A DNA stretch of 6,582 bases from Desulfovibrio sp. (GCA_022837365.1 JALHHV010000224.1:1-6582); one strand, 5' to 3'; shown: positions 1 to 6,336, counted from the stretch's first letter. Translations and numbers: made by a program. The notes: generated by a model not told the origin, from the sequence alone.

Positions 1-68
1 AGGATGACCACCGCCGCGATGGCCGCGACGCCCGCCATGCCGATCATAATCTTTTCCCTGCGGGTCAT
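1..68 (-). CDS. Start of a third membrane-anchored protein of the pilus/secretion operon (partial)
   Basis: Only the first 22 codons and part of the 23rd are in the window. The protein begins MTRREKIMIGMAGVAAIAA and continues hydrophobically: a short basic N-terminus followed by an Ala/Val/Ile-rich segment, which reads as a signal anchor or single transmembrane helix. The ATG lies 4 nt after the TGA of the PilO/GspM-like gene, so it is almost certainly in the same operon and translationally coupled. A GGTGGGTGA stretch overlapping the preceding stop could act as ribosome binding site. Position after PilM-PilN and PilO-like genes would fit a PilP- or GspC-like pilotin/clamp component or another minor inner-membrane subunit, but too little sequence is present to decide. 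The existence of the gene is well supported; its identity is not. Confidence 0.7.
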   Translation of the reverse strand, partial: MTRREKIMIGMAGVAAIAAVVI

Positions 69-72
69 GCCT

Positions 73-636
73 TCACCCACCGATGCGCGTTGCGTTGCCG
101 TTCACCTTCACCCAGATGGACACCTTGTAGCCCGGCCACTGGGTGCCCGCGGTCACTTCCATGGATTCCACGCGATCCAGCCACGGCTGCGCCGTGACCT
201 GCATCAGAAAGGCGCGGAACGATTCCAGCGGGCCGTCCATGACGCCGTCCAGCCGCACCATGTCGCTGTTGCCCAGCACCGATTCCGCCAGCGGCACGAA
301 GCGCACGCCCTTGAGCGAGGCGCGGTTGCCCATGTCCTGCAAGGCGCCGATGGCTTCCGCCAGGGCGGGCGGGTTGGGCGCGGCCAGCGCGGTGCGCCGG
401 GCCAGCGATGCGTCGAAGCGGGCGGCGTCGGCCTTCATTTCGGCGATGACCGGGGCGAAGGCCTGCTGCATCTGCAACATGGCGCGGATCTGCGCCGTTT
501 CTTCGCGCACGCGGGCCGTCTCGCGCATGGCGGGCGCGATGAGCAGCAGCGCCATGCCCACGATGGCCGCAAGGGACAGCCCGGGTACGAGAAAGGGTGA
601 TGTGCTTTTGGATGCTTGCATGGCTGTGCCCGTCAC
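73..636 (-). CDS. PilO/GspM-like inner-membrane assembly protein
   Basis: This is a 187-residue bitopic protein. A short polar N-terminus is followed by one transmembrane helix at about residues 14-36 (FLVPGLSLAAIVGMALLL), then a probable coiled coil at about 40-75 rich in Arg, Glu, Gln and Ala, and then a small alpha/beta domain. The C-terminal part (about 105-183) has the strand-helix-strand pattern of PilO/GspM ferredoxin-like domains: a strand in VRLDGVMDG, a helix in LESFRAFLMQV, then strands around RVESMEV and YKVSIWVKV. Proteins of this family dimerise in the periplasm with PilN or GspL and link the cytoplasmic assembly ATPase to the outer complex. I take the GTG start because it overlaps the upstream stop by 4 nt (GTGA), a classic coupled arrangement. 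An ATG five codons later (621) is a real alternative, and neither has a strong Shine-Dalgarno. The assignment rests on topology and gene order more than on conserved residues. Confidence 0.8.
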   Translation of the reverse strand: MTGTAMQASKSTSPFLVPGLSLAAIVGMALLLIAPAMRETARVREETAQIRAMLQMQQAFAPVIAEMKADAARFDASLARRTALAAPNPPALAEAIGALQDMGNRASLKGVRFVPLAESVLGNSDMVRLDGVMDGPLESFRAFLMQVTAQPWLDRVESMEVTAGTQWPGYKVSIWVKVNGNATRIGG

Positions 637-2477
637 ACCAGTTTGAGGGTGGCTATGAACTGGAGCGATTCGGTGGCGGAACCCGTTTCCGGGGTCTTTT
701 TCTCCACCGTCACCGAAAGCACCATGGGCGAGCGTTCCAGCCGGTACAGGAAGTCGGCCAGCATGGCCTCGCGCTGGAGCATGTCGCCGGAGACCACCCC
801 GGTGACCACGCCCTTGGCGTCCTTCGCGCCGGGAACCTGGGCATGGTCCAGCTGCGTCAGGCGCAGGCCGGAAAGGCGCACCCCCGACGGGGTGACGGCC
901 GCCAGTTCGGACAGCAGGGCCACGGACACCTGGCGGCGGCTCATGGACTGCACGGCCAGGCGCAGGGCCTTGCCCTTGGCAGAGGCGGCCAGCAGCCCGG
1001 CCTTGTCGGTGGTTTCACCGTAGGCGGTCAGCTGCTGGCGCAACGCGTCGCGGTCGTTGCGGGCCGAAAGCAGGGCCGCGCCCTGGATGCTGGCGAACAC
1101 CGCCGTGCACACCACCACCACCATGCTGCCCACGGCCACGGCCAGGCGGATGCGTTCGCGCTGGCGGGCCTGCTTGCGCTCGCGGAAGGTGTTGACGCAG
1201 TTCTGGGTGCGGTCGTCGCTGGATAGCGAAAGGCCGACGGCCCACTGGCCTTCGGCGCAGTCCGGCGGCAGCTTGGCGATGTCCAGTTCCGCCCCCGGCG
1301 TGGCCGGGCCGCGCTGGCTGTTCAGGGCCGCGCACGGAATGCCCACCTGGCGTCCGAATTCGTCCACCAGCGGTTGCAGGCAGCCGCCGGGGGTGGAAAG
1401 GAACATGCGCGACACGGCGGGGTAGCCGAGGGTGTTGGCGAAGTGGTCCATGGTGCGTTCCAACTGGCGCACCAGGCGTTCCACGGCCGGGGCGATGCTG
1501 GAGCCGATGTCGGCCACCGGCCGGGTCGCCGGTTCTGCGGGCGGGGCGGGCGCGGCGGAGGGCACGGGCATGGGCTGGCCGGTGGCGCCCTGCGTCGGGA
1601 CGGACTGTCCGCAGGCGCTGTCGCGCAGCAGCAGGGCGCGGGCCTCGGCGTCGTCAAGGGGGCGGGCGGTGCCGGCGGTGGATTCCACCAGGGCGCGGGC
1701 CAGGCTGGCGAAGCCGGTCTTGACCATGCGGCTCAGGACCACCTGGGACGAGGAGTAGATGTCGATGCGGGTCGATTCCTCGTCGATGTGCAGCACCACG
1801 AACTGTTCCGTGGCCGGGTCCAGCCAGCCGGTGGTGAACAGGTTGTGCGAGGCGATGACCCGCGTGGCCGCGCCCGCCAGGGCGAAGCCCGCCCGCTGCA
1901 CGATGTTGCGCACCTCGCCAAGGGCCGCGCGCACCGCCAGCGTGGCGGTGACGGGCAGCTTGGGCACGCCCTTTTCGATGATCTCGCTGCCGATGGTGCA
2001 GTCGAACACCGATTGCCGCTCGTCGAACTCGCGTTCCTTGCGGGCGGTCCAGAAGGCCACGTCGTCGCGTTCCTTGGCCGAAACCTTGGGAATGCGGAAG
2101 TGCCAGTGTTCGGCGTGTTCGTCGGGCAGGGCGGCCCACACCTCAAGGTCGGGGGCGGGGCCGCAGAAGTCCAGGATCTGCTGGCGCAGGAAGGAGGAGA
2201 AGGCGTCGTCGCCGGGGCGGATGCCGGCGGGAATACGGACGGCCTGCACCCCCTGCAACACCGGCAGGCCCGTGCGTCCGTGGCGGCTTTCCGCCAGGTA
2301 CAGGCACCGGCCGCGCCATTCCACGCCGAGCACGCGGCGTTCCTTCAGCGGGCGCAACAGCGGGATGTTCCACTTGCCGGAGCCCGGCTCCGGCCGGGGA
2401 GCGGGGCGCGCGGAATCGCCCTTGCGGATGAGTTCGAGCAATCGCCCGGTGGAGGACGCATTGGCGTGCAGACCCAT
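633..2477 (-). CDS. PilM-PilN fusion (GspL-like) inner-membrane platform protein
   Basis: This is a 614-residue protein joining a cytoplasmic actin-like (ASKHA) domain to a membrane-anchored PilN-like domain. Residues about 45-420 resemble PilM/GspL: an N-terminal strand pair with GVEWRGRCLYLAES (about 51-64), a second strand pair VVLHIDEESTRIDIYSSS (about 227-244), and SRMFLSTPGGCLQPL followed by a helix (about 356-382). A Pro/Ala-rich insert sits at about 292-321. A basic stretch (RERKQARQRERIR) precedes a single transmembrane helix at about 444-467. After it come a short coiled coil and the PilN-type periplasmic motif LLSELAAVTPSGVRLSGL. PilM and PilN are normally separate proteins; GspL is the natural joined version but is usually shorter. 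The product should recruit the assembly ATPase inside and pair with the PilO-like protein outside. I chose the ATG at 2477, with GGTGG four nt upstream. The reading frame continues upstream to a TTG at 2609, but that extension is low-complexity and basic and has no good ribosome site. Whether the machine is a type IV pilus or a type II secretion system cannot be told here. Confidence 0.88.
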   Translation of the reverse strand: MGLHANASSTGRLLELIRKGDSARPAPRPEPGSGKWNIPLLRPLKERRVLGVEWRGRCLYLAESRHGRTGLPVLQGVQAVRIPAGIRPGDDAFSSFLRQQILDFCGPAPDLEVWAALPDEHAEHWHFRIPKVSAKERDDVAFWTARKEREFDERQSVFDCTIGSEIIEKGVPKLPVTATLAVRAALGEVRNIVQRAGFALAGAATRVIASHNLFTTGWLDPATEQFVVLHIDEESTRIDIYSSSQVVLSRMVKTGFASLARALVESTAGTARPLDDAEARALLLRDSACGQSVPTQGATGQPMPVPSAAPAPPAEPATRPVADIGSSIAPAVERLVRQLERTMDHFANTLGYPAVSRMFLSTPGGCLQPLVDEFGRQVGIPCAALNSQRGPATPGAELDIAKLPPDCAEGQWAVGLSLSSDDRTQNCVNTFRERKQARQRERIRLAVAVGSMVVVVCTAVFASIQGAALLSARNDRDALRQQLTAYGETTDKAGLLAASAKGKALRLAVQSMSRRQVSVALLSELAAVTPSGVRLSGLRLTQLDHAQVPGAKDAKGVVTGVVSGDMLQREAMLADFLYRLERSPMVLSVTVEKKTPETGSATESLQFIATLKLV

Positions 2478-2481
2478 GAAA

Positions 2482-2491
2482 CCACCATCCC
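2482..2491 (-). promoter_or_regulatory. Ribosome binding site deciding the PilM-PilN start
   Basis: On the minus strand GGGATGGTGG is followed by TTTC and then ATG (2477-2475). GGTGG at this distance is a plausible Shine-Dalgarno. It supports the internal ATG over the TTG 44 codons upstream, whose extra residues have no homology-like features. The match to AGGAGG is moderate. Confidence 0.5.
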
Positions 2492-2705
2492 GATTACGGT
2501 TTCCCGGGCGGCGCGGGCCGCCCGTGGTTGTCGTGCCGTATCGCAAGGCCAGAAGCGGCGCACGGATGCTTCCGCCGCCGTGGCGGCGCAAGCCTGCCGT
2601 GTCGACCAAACCCGGCCGTTCGTCATGACCCGTCGGAACCGAATGGTGCCGGCAGGTTATGACGGTGAGGTGTCCGTCCGGTTCTGCTCGTGTGGATGAT
2701 GCGGA

Positions 2706-2744
2706 ATGCGCCGGGCCGAAAGGCCCCCCTGCGGCCCGGCGTAT
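2706..2744 (-). repeat. GC-rich inverted repeat in the PilM-PilN leader
   Basis: The arms CGCCGGGCCG (2709-2718) and CGGCCCGGCG (2732-2741) are perfectly complementary over 10 bp. Two more A-T pairs extend the stem outward after one G-T position, and the loop is 13 nt. A competing small hairpin, GGGCC-GAAA-GGCCC (2713-2726), shares the left arm on the plus strand. Neither side is followed by a T tract, so it is not a typical intrinsic terminator. It sits about 230 nt upstream of the PilM-PilN start and about 60 nt downstream of a TATAAT box, so it would be transcribed as part of the leader. It may be a regulatory or mRNA-stabilising structure. Confidence 0.6.
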
Positions 2745-2801
2745 CCCCCCCTTCTATGACGGCTCTGACCTTGCAACAAAGAATTACTGGCGTGCAACCG
2801 C

Positions 2802-2807
2802 ATTATA
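2802..2807 (-). promoter_or_regulatory. Candidate -10 box for the pilus/secretion operon
   Basis: On the minus strand the bases read TATAAT, a perfect sigma-70 -10 hexamer, in a locally AT-rich patch between GC-rich blocks. No good -35 hexamer is found 16-18 nt upstream; the positions there read roughly AGTGGT/GTGGTC. That would fit a promoter dependent on an activator, or the match could be chance. If used, the transcript would carry a leader of about 315 nt before the PilM-PilN ATG. No better promoter candidate is visible between the upstream terminator and the gene. Confidence 0.4.
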
Positions 2808-2808
2808 A

Positions 2809-2824
2809 CTTTTCTAGAGAAAAG
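2809..2824. promoter_or_regulatory. Perfect palindrome beside the -10 box (operator candidate)
   Basis: CTTTTCT-AG-AGAAAAG is a perfect 7-bp inverted repeat with a 2-nt centre. It lies one base upstream of the TATAAT box in minus-strand terms, filling the spacer between -10 and the expected -35. A dimeric regulator bound there would block or remodel the promoter. No specific regulator family is recognised from the half-site. Confidence 0.4.
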
Positions 2825-2943
2825 ACCACTCACCGTTGCGCTGCGTAAGCGGAAGGGCCGGGCCGTACTGGCGCGGCGCGCGGTTCTCCGGGCGGTGCAC
2901 GCGGGAGAAAAGTAACGGTGTCGCCACTATACCCTGCGGAAGG

Positions 2944-2992
2944 AAAAAAACAATCACCCGAAGCCGCGACGGCGGGTGATATTTCGGGTGAT
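2944..2992 (-). terminator. Intrinsic terminator after the inverse autotransporter gene
   Basis: On the minus strand an ATCACCCG arm (2980-2973) pairs with CGGGTGAT (2960-2953) over 8 bp. An inner CCG/CGG stem closes on a three-base loop. The right arm runs into TTG and then seven T residues (2950-2944), the layout of a Rho-independent terminator. A second ATCACCCG copy (2992-2985) lies 12 nt before the first and could pair with the same right arm. It lies about 180 nt past the stop of the inverse autotransporter gene. A weaker T run (2992-2996) on the plus side makes partial bidirectional action possible. Confidence 0.85.
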
Positions 2993-3099
2993 TTTTGGGG
3001 GAGGGGCGGAGTTGGCCTTTCTTTGGCGCAAGGGAGCCCGTCACGCGCGCCCCGGTCCGCCGGATGCCGCGCGGGAGGCGGGAGGCGGCGGGCAGGCCC

Positions 3100-3152
3100 C
3101 CCCGTGCCCCTTGCGCCGGATCGGGGCGATTCCGGCGGGGTGGGGCACGGGG
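3100..3152 (-). repeat. Nested GC-rich hairpin just past the inverse autotransporter stop
   Basis: Outer arms CCCCGTGCCCC (3100-3110) and GGGGCACGGGG (3142-3152) are perfectly complementary over 11 bp. Inside the 31-nt loop, CGCCGGATC (3114-3122) pairs with GATTCCGGCG (3128-3137) with one bulged T. In minus-strand mRNA this forms a very stable structure starting about 15 nt after the stop codon. No T tract follows, so it is not a standard intrinsic terminator. A 3'-end stabilising hairpin upstream of the true terminator at 2944-2992 is a reasonable reading. Confidence 0.65.
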
Positions 3153-3167
3153 CGGGGGGCGTTGCGA

Positions 3168-6023
3168 TCAGCGGCGGCAGGCCGCGCGGAACAGATTGCC
3201 GGGGTCGTTGATATCGAAGTTGTGAGTTGAGCCTGAATTGCTGAGCACACCGTATATGTTGCTTGGGGAATGGGCCTCTCCAGTGGCGTAATAATAGCCG
3301 GAATCCCAACCCGCAGCGAGGGCTGCACCCTTGCCCGTGGGGTCCGGGTTGGAGCCCCAGGCCGATGTCGCGGGCATAACGGCCTGCAATTCCGTGGCAG
3401 TGGGCAGCTTGCCGCCGCCGACGTAGACGCCAGCGGTCCATGTGCCGGGGTCTCCGGGATACGCAGCGCCGTTGCAGTGCGAGTAGGCAAGAGTCCAGGC
3501 GCCGTACACGGCATGGCCGGGGACGGGGGCTCTGAACACCGCCAGCGGCCCATCGGGGTAACTGACCGCCTGGCTGGCCGTGCGGTCTTCCCCGTCCAGA
3601 TGCACTGTCGCGCGGATGGTGACGTTGCGTTCGCCGACGATGTCCGTCAACTGGATGATGGCCTTGCCGCCGGACGTGTTCGAGGTGGTCGTGGTCACAA
3701 GGTCTGCAATGACCATGTCACCCAGGTCCGATGGGGCGCTGGTCCCCCAGTAGAGACCGGTTCTCCGGGAGCCCCAGCCGCTGACCATGGCCTGGGAGTT
3801 GTTCTGCGCGGCCGTCACGCTCCAGGTGACGGGGGTTCCATTGGCGACGTCCGATCCGTCCGCGTTCTTCACGGCAACGGTTACCGACGCCGTGGACATG
3901 CCGTTGGAAAAGGCGCTGCCGTCGGCATGGGTGTCTATGGAGACGTATTGCGCGGTAGAGCCGCCGGAGGCCGCCACCGCAAAGGTCTGCGAGACATTGC
4001 CGCTGGCGATGGTGAGGAAGGTGGACGCCGGGGCCGAGGGGTCGAGCCGGACGCGGAATTGCCCCTGCGCGTCCGTGATGTAGGTCTTGGAAAGGAGCGC
4101 TACCGCATGGGCGGTCCTTACCGAAACCAGTTCGCCCAGAACATCCAGGGCGCGGGCCAGCAGGGTTCGGTCCGGCACGGCTTGGGCCTGCGTGAGATAT
4201 GGTCCGGACGCCGTCACGAGCACGGTTTGCCCGGCCGCGTACTTGCCAAAGCCGTCGCGCACGCGGAACAGAAAGCCGTTGGAGCCGTCCGGCCCGAGGT
4301 ACTCGATCCGGTGTGATTGTTTTGCCTTGTACTCCAGTATGATGCGATTTTCCCTGTCGACGAATTCATGCCGCGAGCCGGATACCGTGCGCAGTTCCGC
4401 CACCTTGTTGTGGGATATCTGGTCCTCCCACGGCATCTGGAAGTGGTAGGTGAAACGCAGGCCGAACTCGGTATCGCTGCGCCCCCGTTCGGTGGACCGC
4501 TGGGTGATGAAGCCGGAAACCAGCGGAACGGGCGTGTATTCGATGCCATAGCTCCATACGCGGGGGTCTTTTTCCAGATCGCTCGTGCTGAACATGCCCA
4601 CATGGTCGCCATGCCATTGCGAATAACCGCCGGTAAGCGCCACGTTGCGGTAGAAGGGCAGGTAACCCCTGGCCCGCAGGTCCCAGCCTTCGGCGGGGCG
4701 CTCCTGTATGAAATCGCCGTCGAAGTCCTTGGAATCGCGCCATGATGAAAGCGGGTAGTAGTAGTTGGAGGCAAGGTGCAGCCAGTCGTACTGAACTTCC
4801 GCGCCGATGCCGCCACGCTGGTGGGCGCGGGTGAAGTCGTAGTCGAAAAAGGCGTTGTAGCCGAGCATCCAGTTGCCGGAATCCTGCATGCCCGTGGCCT
4901 GGGGAAACCACCGCTGCCCAAGGCCGAGATTGCCGATCCAGCGGTCGGCGCCCCGGCCTGCGCTTGTTCCGGATGCGAGGCCGGACATGGACCGGGCCCC
5001 GGCTTGAGTGAAGACCGTGGTAAGCGGGCTGTCGTGGAGGGGAAAGAGAAGGTCGCCCTCGCCGTTGGGGCGTCCGTCGGCATCCACGGTGAAATTGAGG
5101 CGCGCGCGCCCGCCGTCCGTCAGTTGGGAAAGGCCCGCTTCGGCGAACGAGTTGGCGAAGCCGAGGCCATGGCCCAGGGCGCGTTGCAGGGCCATGCCAT
5201 GCGGGTCGAGCCCGTCCATGTCCATGCTCCACCCCCGGTGGACGCCCCCATCGGACAACGGGTCCGAGGGGCGGATGAACCGGTTGGCGGACGGGTCGTA
5301 GCCGGGAACGGCCGCATTGCCGATGCCCAGTCCGTTTCCCGTGCCGTGCAGTGCGTAGGACACCGCGCGCCGGCCGTCGACGCCGGTCGCTGTTCCATCC
5401 CGCGCCGCCTTGCGCACCGTGCCGTCCTGATGAAAGCCCAACCCCTCGTCCTGCGGTTGGTTCATCCGGGCGGGGTCATCCATGGAAACCGGCAGCCCCA
5501 TGAAGGCGGCGGCCTGTTCGGCCAGAATGCGTGCGAAGGATTTCGGAGGGGACGCTCCACCGTGTAGCGGAGGCGTGGCGGTGGGTTGATGCGGCGTCTG
5601 GTCCGGTTTCGCCATATCGGCAGGAGGCGGCCCGGAGCCGTCCGTTCGGAACAGAGTGGAGGGCTCCGCTGCCGCTGCCGCCCGCATGGCGGCGTCCTTG
5701 ATACCAGCTTCTTCCACCGCCTTGGCGCGCTCCGGGCCGTTCAGCCGGGCCAGCACATGGGCTGCCCCGGCGTCGCTGTCCTGTGGAGCAGCCTGGCCGG
5801 GCAATGGCAGGGGAAGGCACAGGGAAAGGATCAGGGCGTAGGCCAGCACGCGCGACAATGGGCGGGCGATGCCGCCGGTTTTGCCGTGTGGTCGTCCCAT
5901 GCCTGATGTCCACGTGTGGATCCGGCAGGAGAGAAGCGCCTGCAACGCACCGGAACGGAGGGGTTGGTGGTGTGCGTCGGGGGTGTGTTCAGTGTCGGAG
6001 CGTACATGTTTTTGACTCTTCAT
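3168..6023 (-). CDS. Intimin/invasin-like inverse autotransporter adhesin (type Ve secretion)
   Basis: This 951-residue outer-membrane adhesin is of the inverse type: the barrel is N-terminal and the passenger C-terminal. A long leader (1-78) holds a basic region and hydrophobic core (VLAYALILSLCLPLPLPG, 59-76), with likely cleavage near GQA-AP. A low-complexity periplasmic stretch (80-290) lacks a recognisable LysM domain. The beta-barrel (about 295-575) carries hallmark intimin/invasin blocks: NAFFDYDFTRAHQRGGIGAE (390-409), LSSWRDSKDFDGDFIQERPA (425-444), GWDLRARGYLPFYRN, YTPVPL, TEFGLRFTYHFQMPWEDQ, and REN-RIILEYK (557-566), which begins the linker. The passenger has one degenerate Ig-like region (about 577-683), one Big-1-like domain (about 690-820) and a C-terminal lectin-like domain (about 838-951) with KLPTATELQAVMPA and a terminal FRAACRR. 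C850 and C949 are the only cysteines outside the leader and probably form a disulfide, as at the invasin tip. The start at 6023 has a strong AGGAGGGG; ATG at 5900 (residue 42) is an alternative. Substrate or host ligand is unknown. Confidence 0.93.
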   Translation of the reverse strand: MKSQKHVRSDTEHTPDAHHQPLRSGALQALLSCRIHTWTSGMGRPHGKTGGIARPLSRVLAYALILSLCLPLPLPGQAAPQDSDAGAAHVLARLNGPERAKAVEEAGIKDAAMRAAAAAEPSTLFRTDGSGPPPADMAKPDQTPHQPTATPPLHGGASPPKSFARILAEQAAAFMGLPVSMDDPARMNQPQDEGLGFHQDGTVRKAARDGTATGVDGRRAVSYALHGTGNGLGIGNAAVPGYDPSANRFIRPSDPLSDGGVHRGWSMDMDGLDPHGMALQRALGHGLGFANSFAEAGLSQLTDGGRARLNFTVDADGRPNGEGDLLFPLHDSPLTTVFTQAGARSMSGLASGTSAGRGADRWIGNLGLGQRWFPQATGMQDSGNWMLGYNAFFDYDFTRAHQRGGIGAEVQYDWLHLASNYYYPLSSWRDSKDFDGDFIQERPAEGWDLRARGYLPFYRNVALTGGYSQWHGDHVGMFSTSDLEKDPRVWSYGIEYTPVPLVSGFITQRSTERGRSDTEFGLRFTYHFQMPWEDQISHNKVAELRTVSGSRHEFVDRENRIILEYKAKQSHRIEYLGPDGSNGFLFRVRDGFGKYAAGQTVLVTASGPYLTQAQAVPDRTLLARALDVLGELVSVRTAHAVALLSKTYITDAQGQFRVRLDPSAPASTFLTIASGNVSQTFAVAASGGSTAQYVSIDTHADGSAFSNGMSTASVTVAVKNADGSDVANGTPVTWSVTAAQNNSQAMVSGWGSRRTGLYWGTSAPSDLGDMVIADLVTTTTSNTSGGKAIIQLTDIVGERNVTIRATVHLDGEDRTASQAVSYPDGPLAVFRAPVPGHAVYGAWTLAYSHCNGAAYPGDPGTWTAGVYVGGGKLPTATELQAVMPATSAWGSNPDPTGKGAALAAGWDSGYYYATGEAHSPSNIYGVLSNSGSTHNFDINDPGNLFRAACRR

Positions 6024-6033
6024 CTCCCCTCCT
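6024..6033 (-). promoter_or_regulatory. Strong ribosome binding site of the inverse autotransporter gene
   Basis: The minus strand reads AGGAGGGGAG immediately before the ATG. This near-perfect Shine-Dalgarno favours the ATG at 6023, which gives a 78-residue leader, over the internal ATG at 5900, which has only a weak CAGG upstream. The spacing is slightly short (4-5 nt). Confidence 0.75.
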
Positions 6034-6298
6034 GTTGCGGTAACGCATGGTAGATTTAATTGTACTGTATTGATTGTTGAGTCGAATGCGGTATATTATT
6101 GTAGGGTTTCATTTTGAATGTTACTATCCATGACTTATAATTGTGTGTTGCGTGGATGATCTTTGAAAATACTGCATGGATATTCTATTTATTTATGCGA
6201 TGTATTTGGACGGGGAAAACGGTTTCCGATTGATTGCATTGGCAATGATGCTGTGCGTATCAGAGGCGTTATGGAGTGCTCATGATAGATTCGTGATG
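6034..6298 (-). promoter_or_regulatory. AT-rich upstream region of the inverse autotransporter gene
   Basis: No gene is supported in this stretch of about 265 bp. Bases 6041-6180 contain 47 G/C in 140 (34%), far below the GC-rich genes on both sides. The upstream terminator at 6299-6336 isolates it from the LuxR-type gene, so the promoter of the inverse autotransporter must lie here. Candidate -10-like hexamers on the minus strand include TACAAT (6064-6059) and TTATAA-type sequences near 6136-6142, but none has a convincing -35 at the right distance. AT-rich tracts of this kind commonly bind nucleoid-associated silencers or bend DNA. A plus-strand reading frame from 6176 crosses the terminator and has no ribosome site, so I do not call it. 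Confidence 0.55.
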
Positions 6299-6336
6299 AA
6301 AAAAAACAATCACCCGCCGGAGTTGCGGCGGGTGAT
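6299..6336 (-). terminator. Intrinsic terminator after the LuxR-type regulator gene
   Basis: On the minus strand ATCACCCGCCG (6336-6326) pairs perfectly with CGGCGGGTGAT (6319-6309) over 11 bp across a 6-nt loop. TTG and eight T residues (6306-6299) follow. This is a textbook Rho-independent terminator, about 125 nt past the regulator's stop codon. Two further partial copies of the left arm, ATCACCCG (6348-6341) and ATCACCC (6360-6354), precede it at a 12-nt period and could offer alternative pairings. It is nearly identical to the terminator at 2944-2992 except in the loop. Confidence 0.92.

Noticed and set aside
2478..2609. N-terminal extension of the PilM-PilN protein from a TTG codon
   Set aside because: The 44 extra residues are low-complexity and basic, lack a good ribosome site, and precede an ATG that has one.
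1374..2699. Long plus-strand reading frame of 441 codons
   Set aside because: It is antisense to the PilM-PilN gene. Its Gly/His/Arg-rich product is typical of a shadow frame in GC-rich DNA and shows no domain-like pattern.
2706..2744. Considered as an intrinsic terminator
   Set aside because: The stem is strong but neither strand has a T tract after it, and it lies between a likely promoter and its gene, so it is listed as a leader structure instead.
2830..3441. Minus-strand frame of 203 codons across the end of the adhesin gene
   Set aside because: It overlaps the adhesin C-terminal domain out of frame, crosses both the 3' hairpin and the terminator, and is Pro/Arg-rich as expected of non-coding GC-rich sequence.
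3270..4316. Plus-strand reading frame of 348 codons opposite the adhesin
   Set aside because: The opposite strand encodes an unmistakable inverse autotransporter with family motifs. This frame is low-complexity and has no convincing ribosome site.
5814..5820. Possible lipoprotein signal around Cys69 of the adhesin leader
   Set aside because: The residues before the cysteine (LSL-C) do not fit a lipobox, which needs Gly, Ala or Ser at -1, and a GQA-AP type I cleavage site follows.
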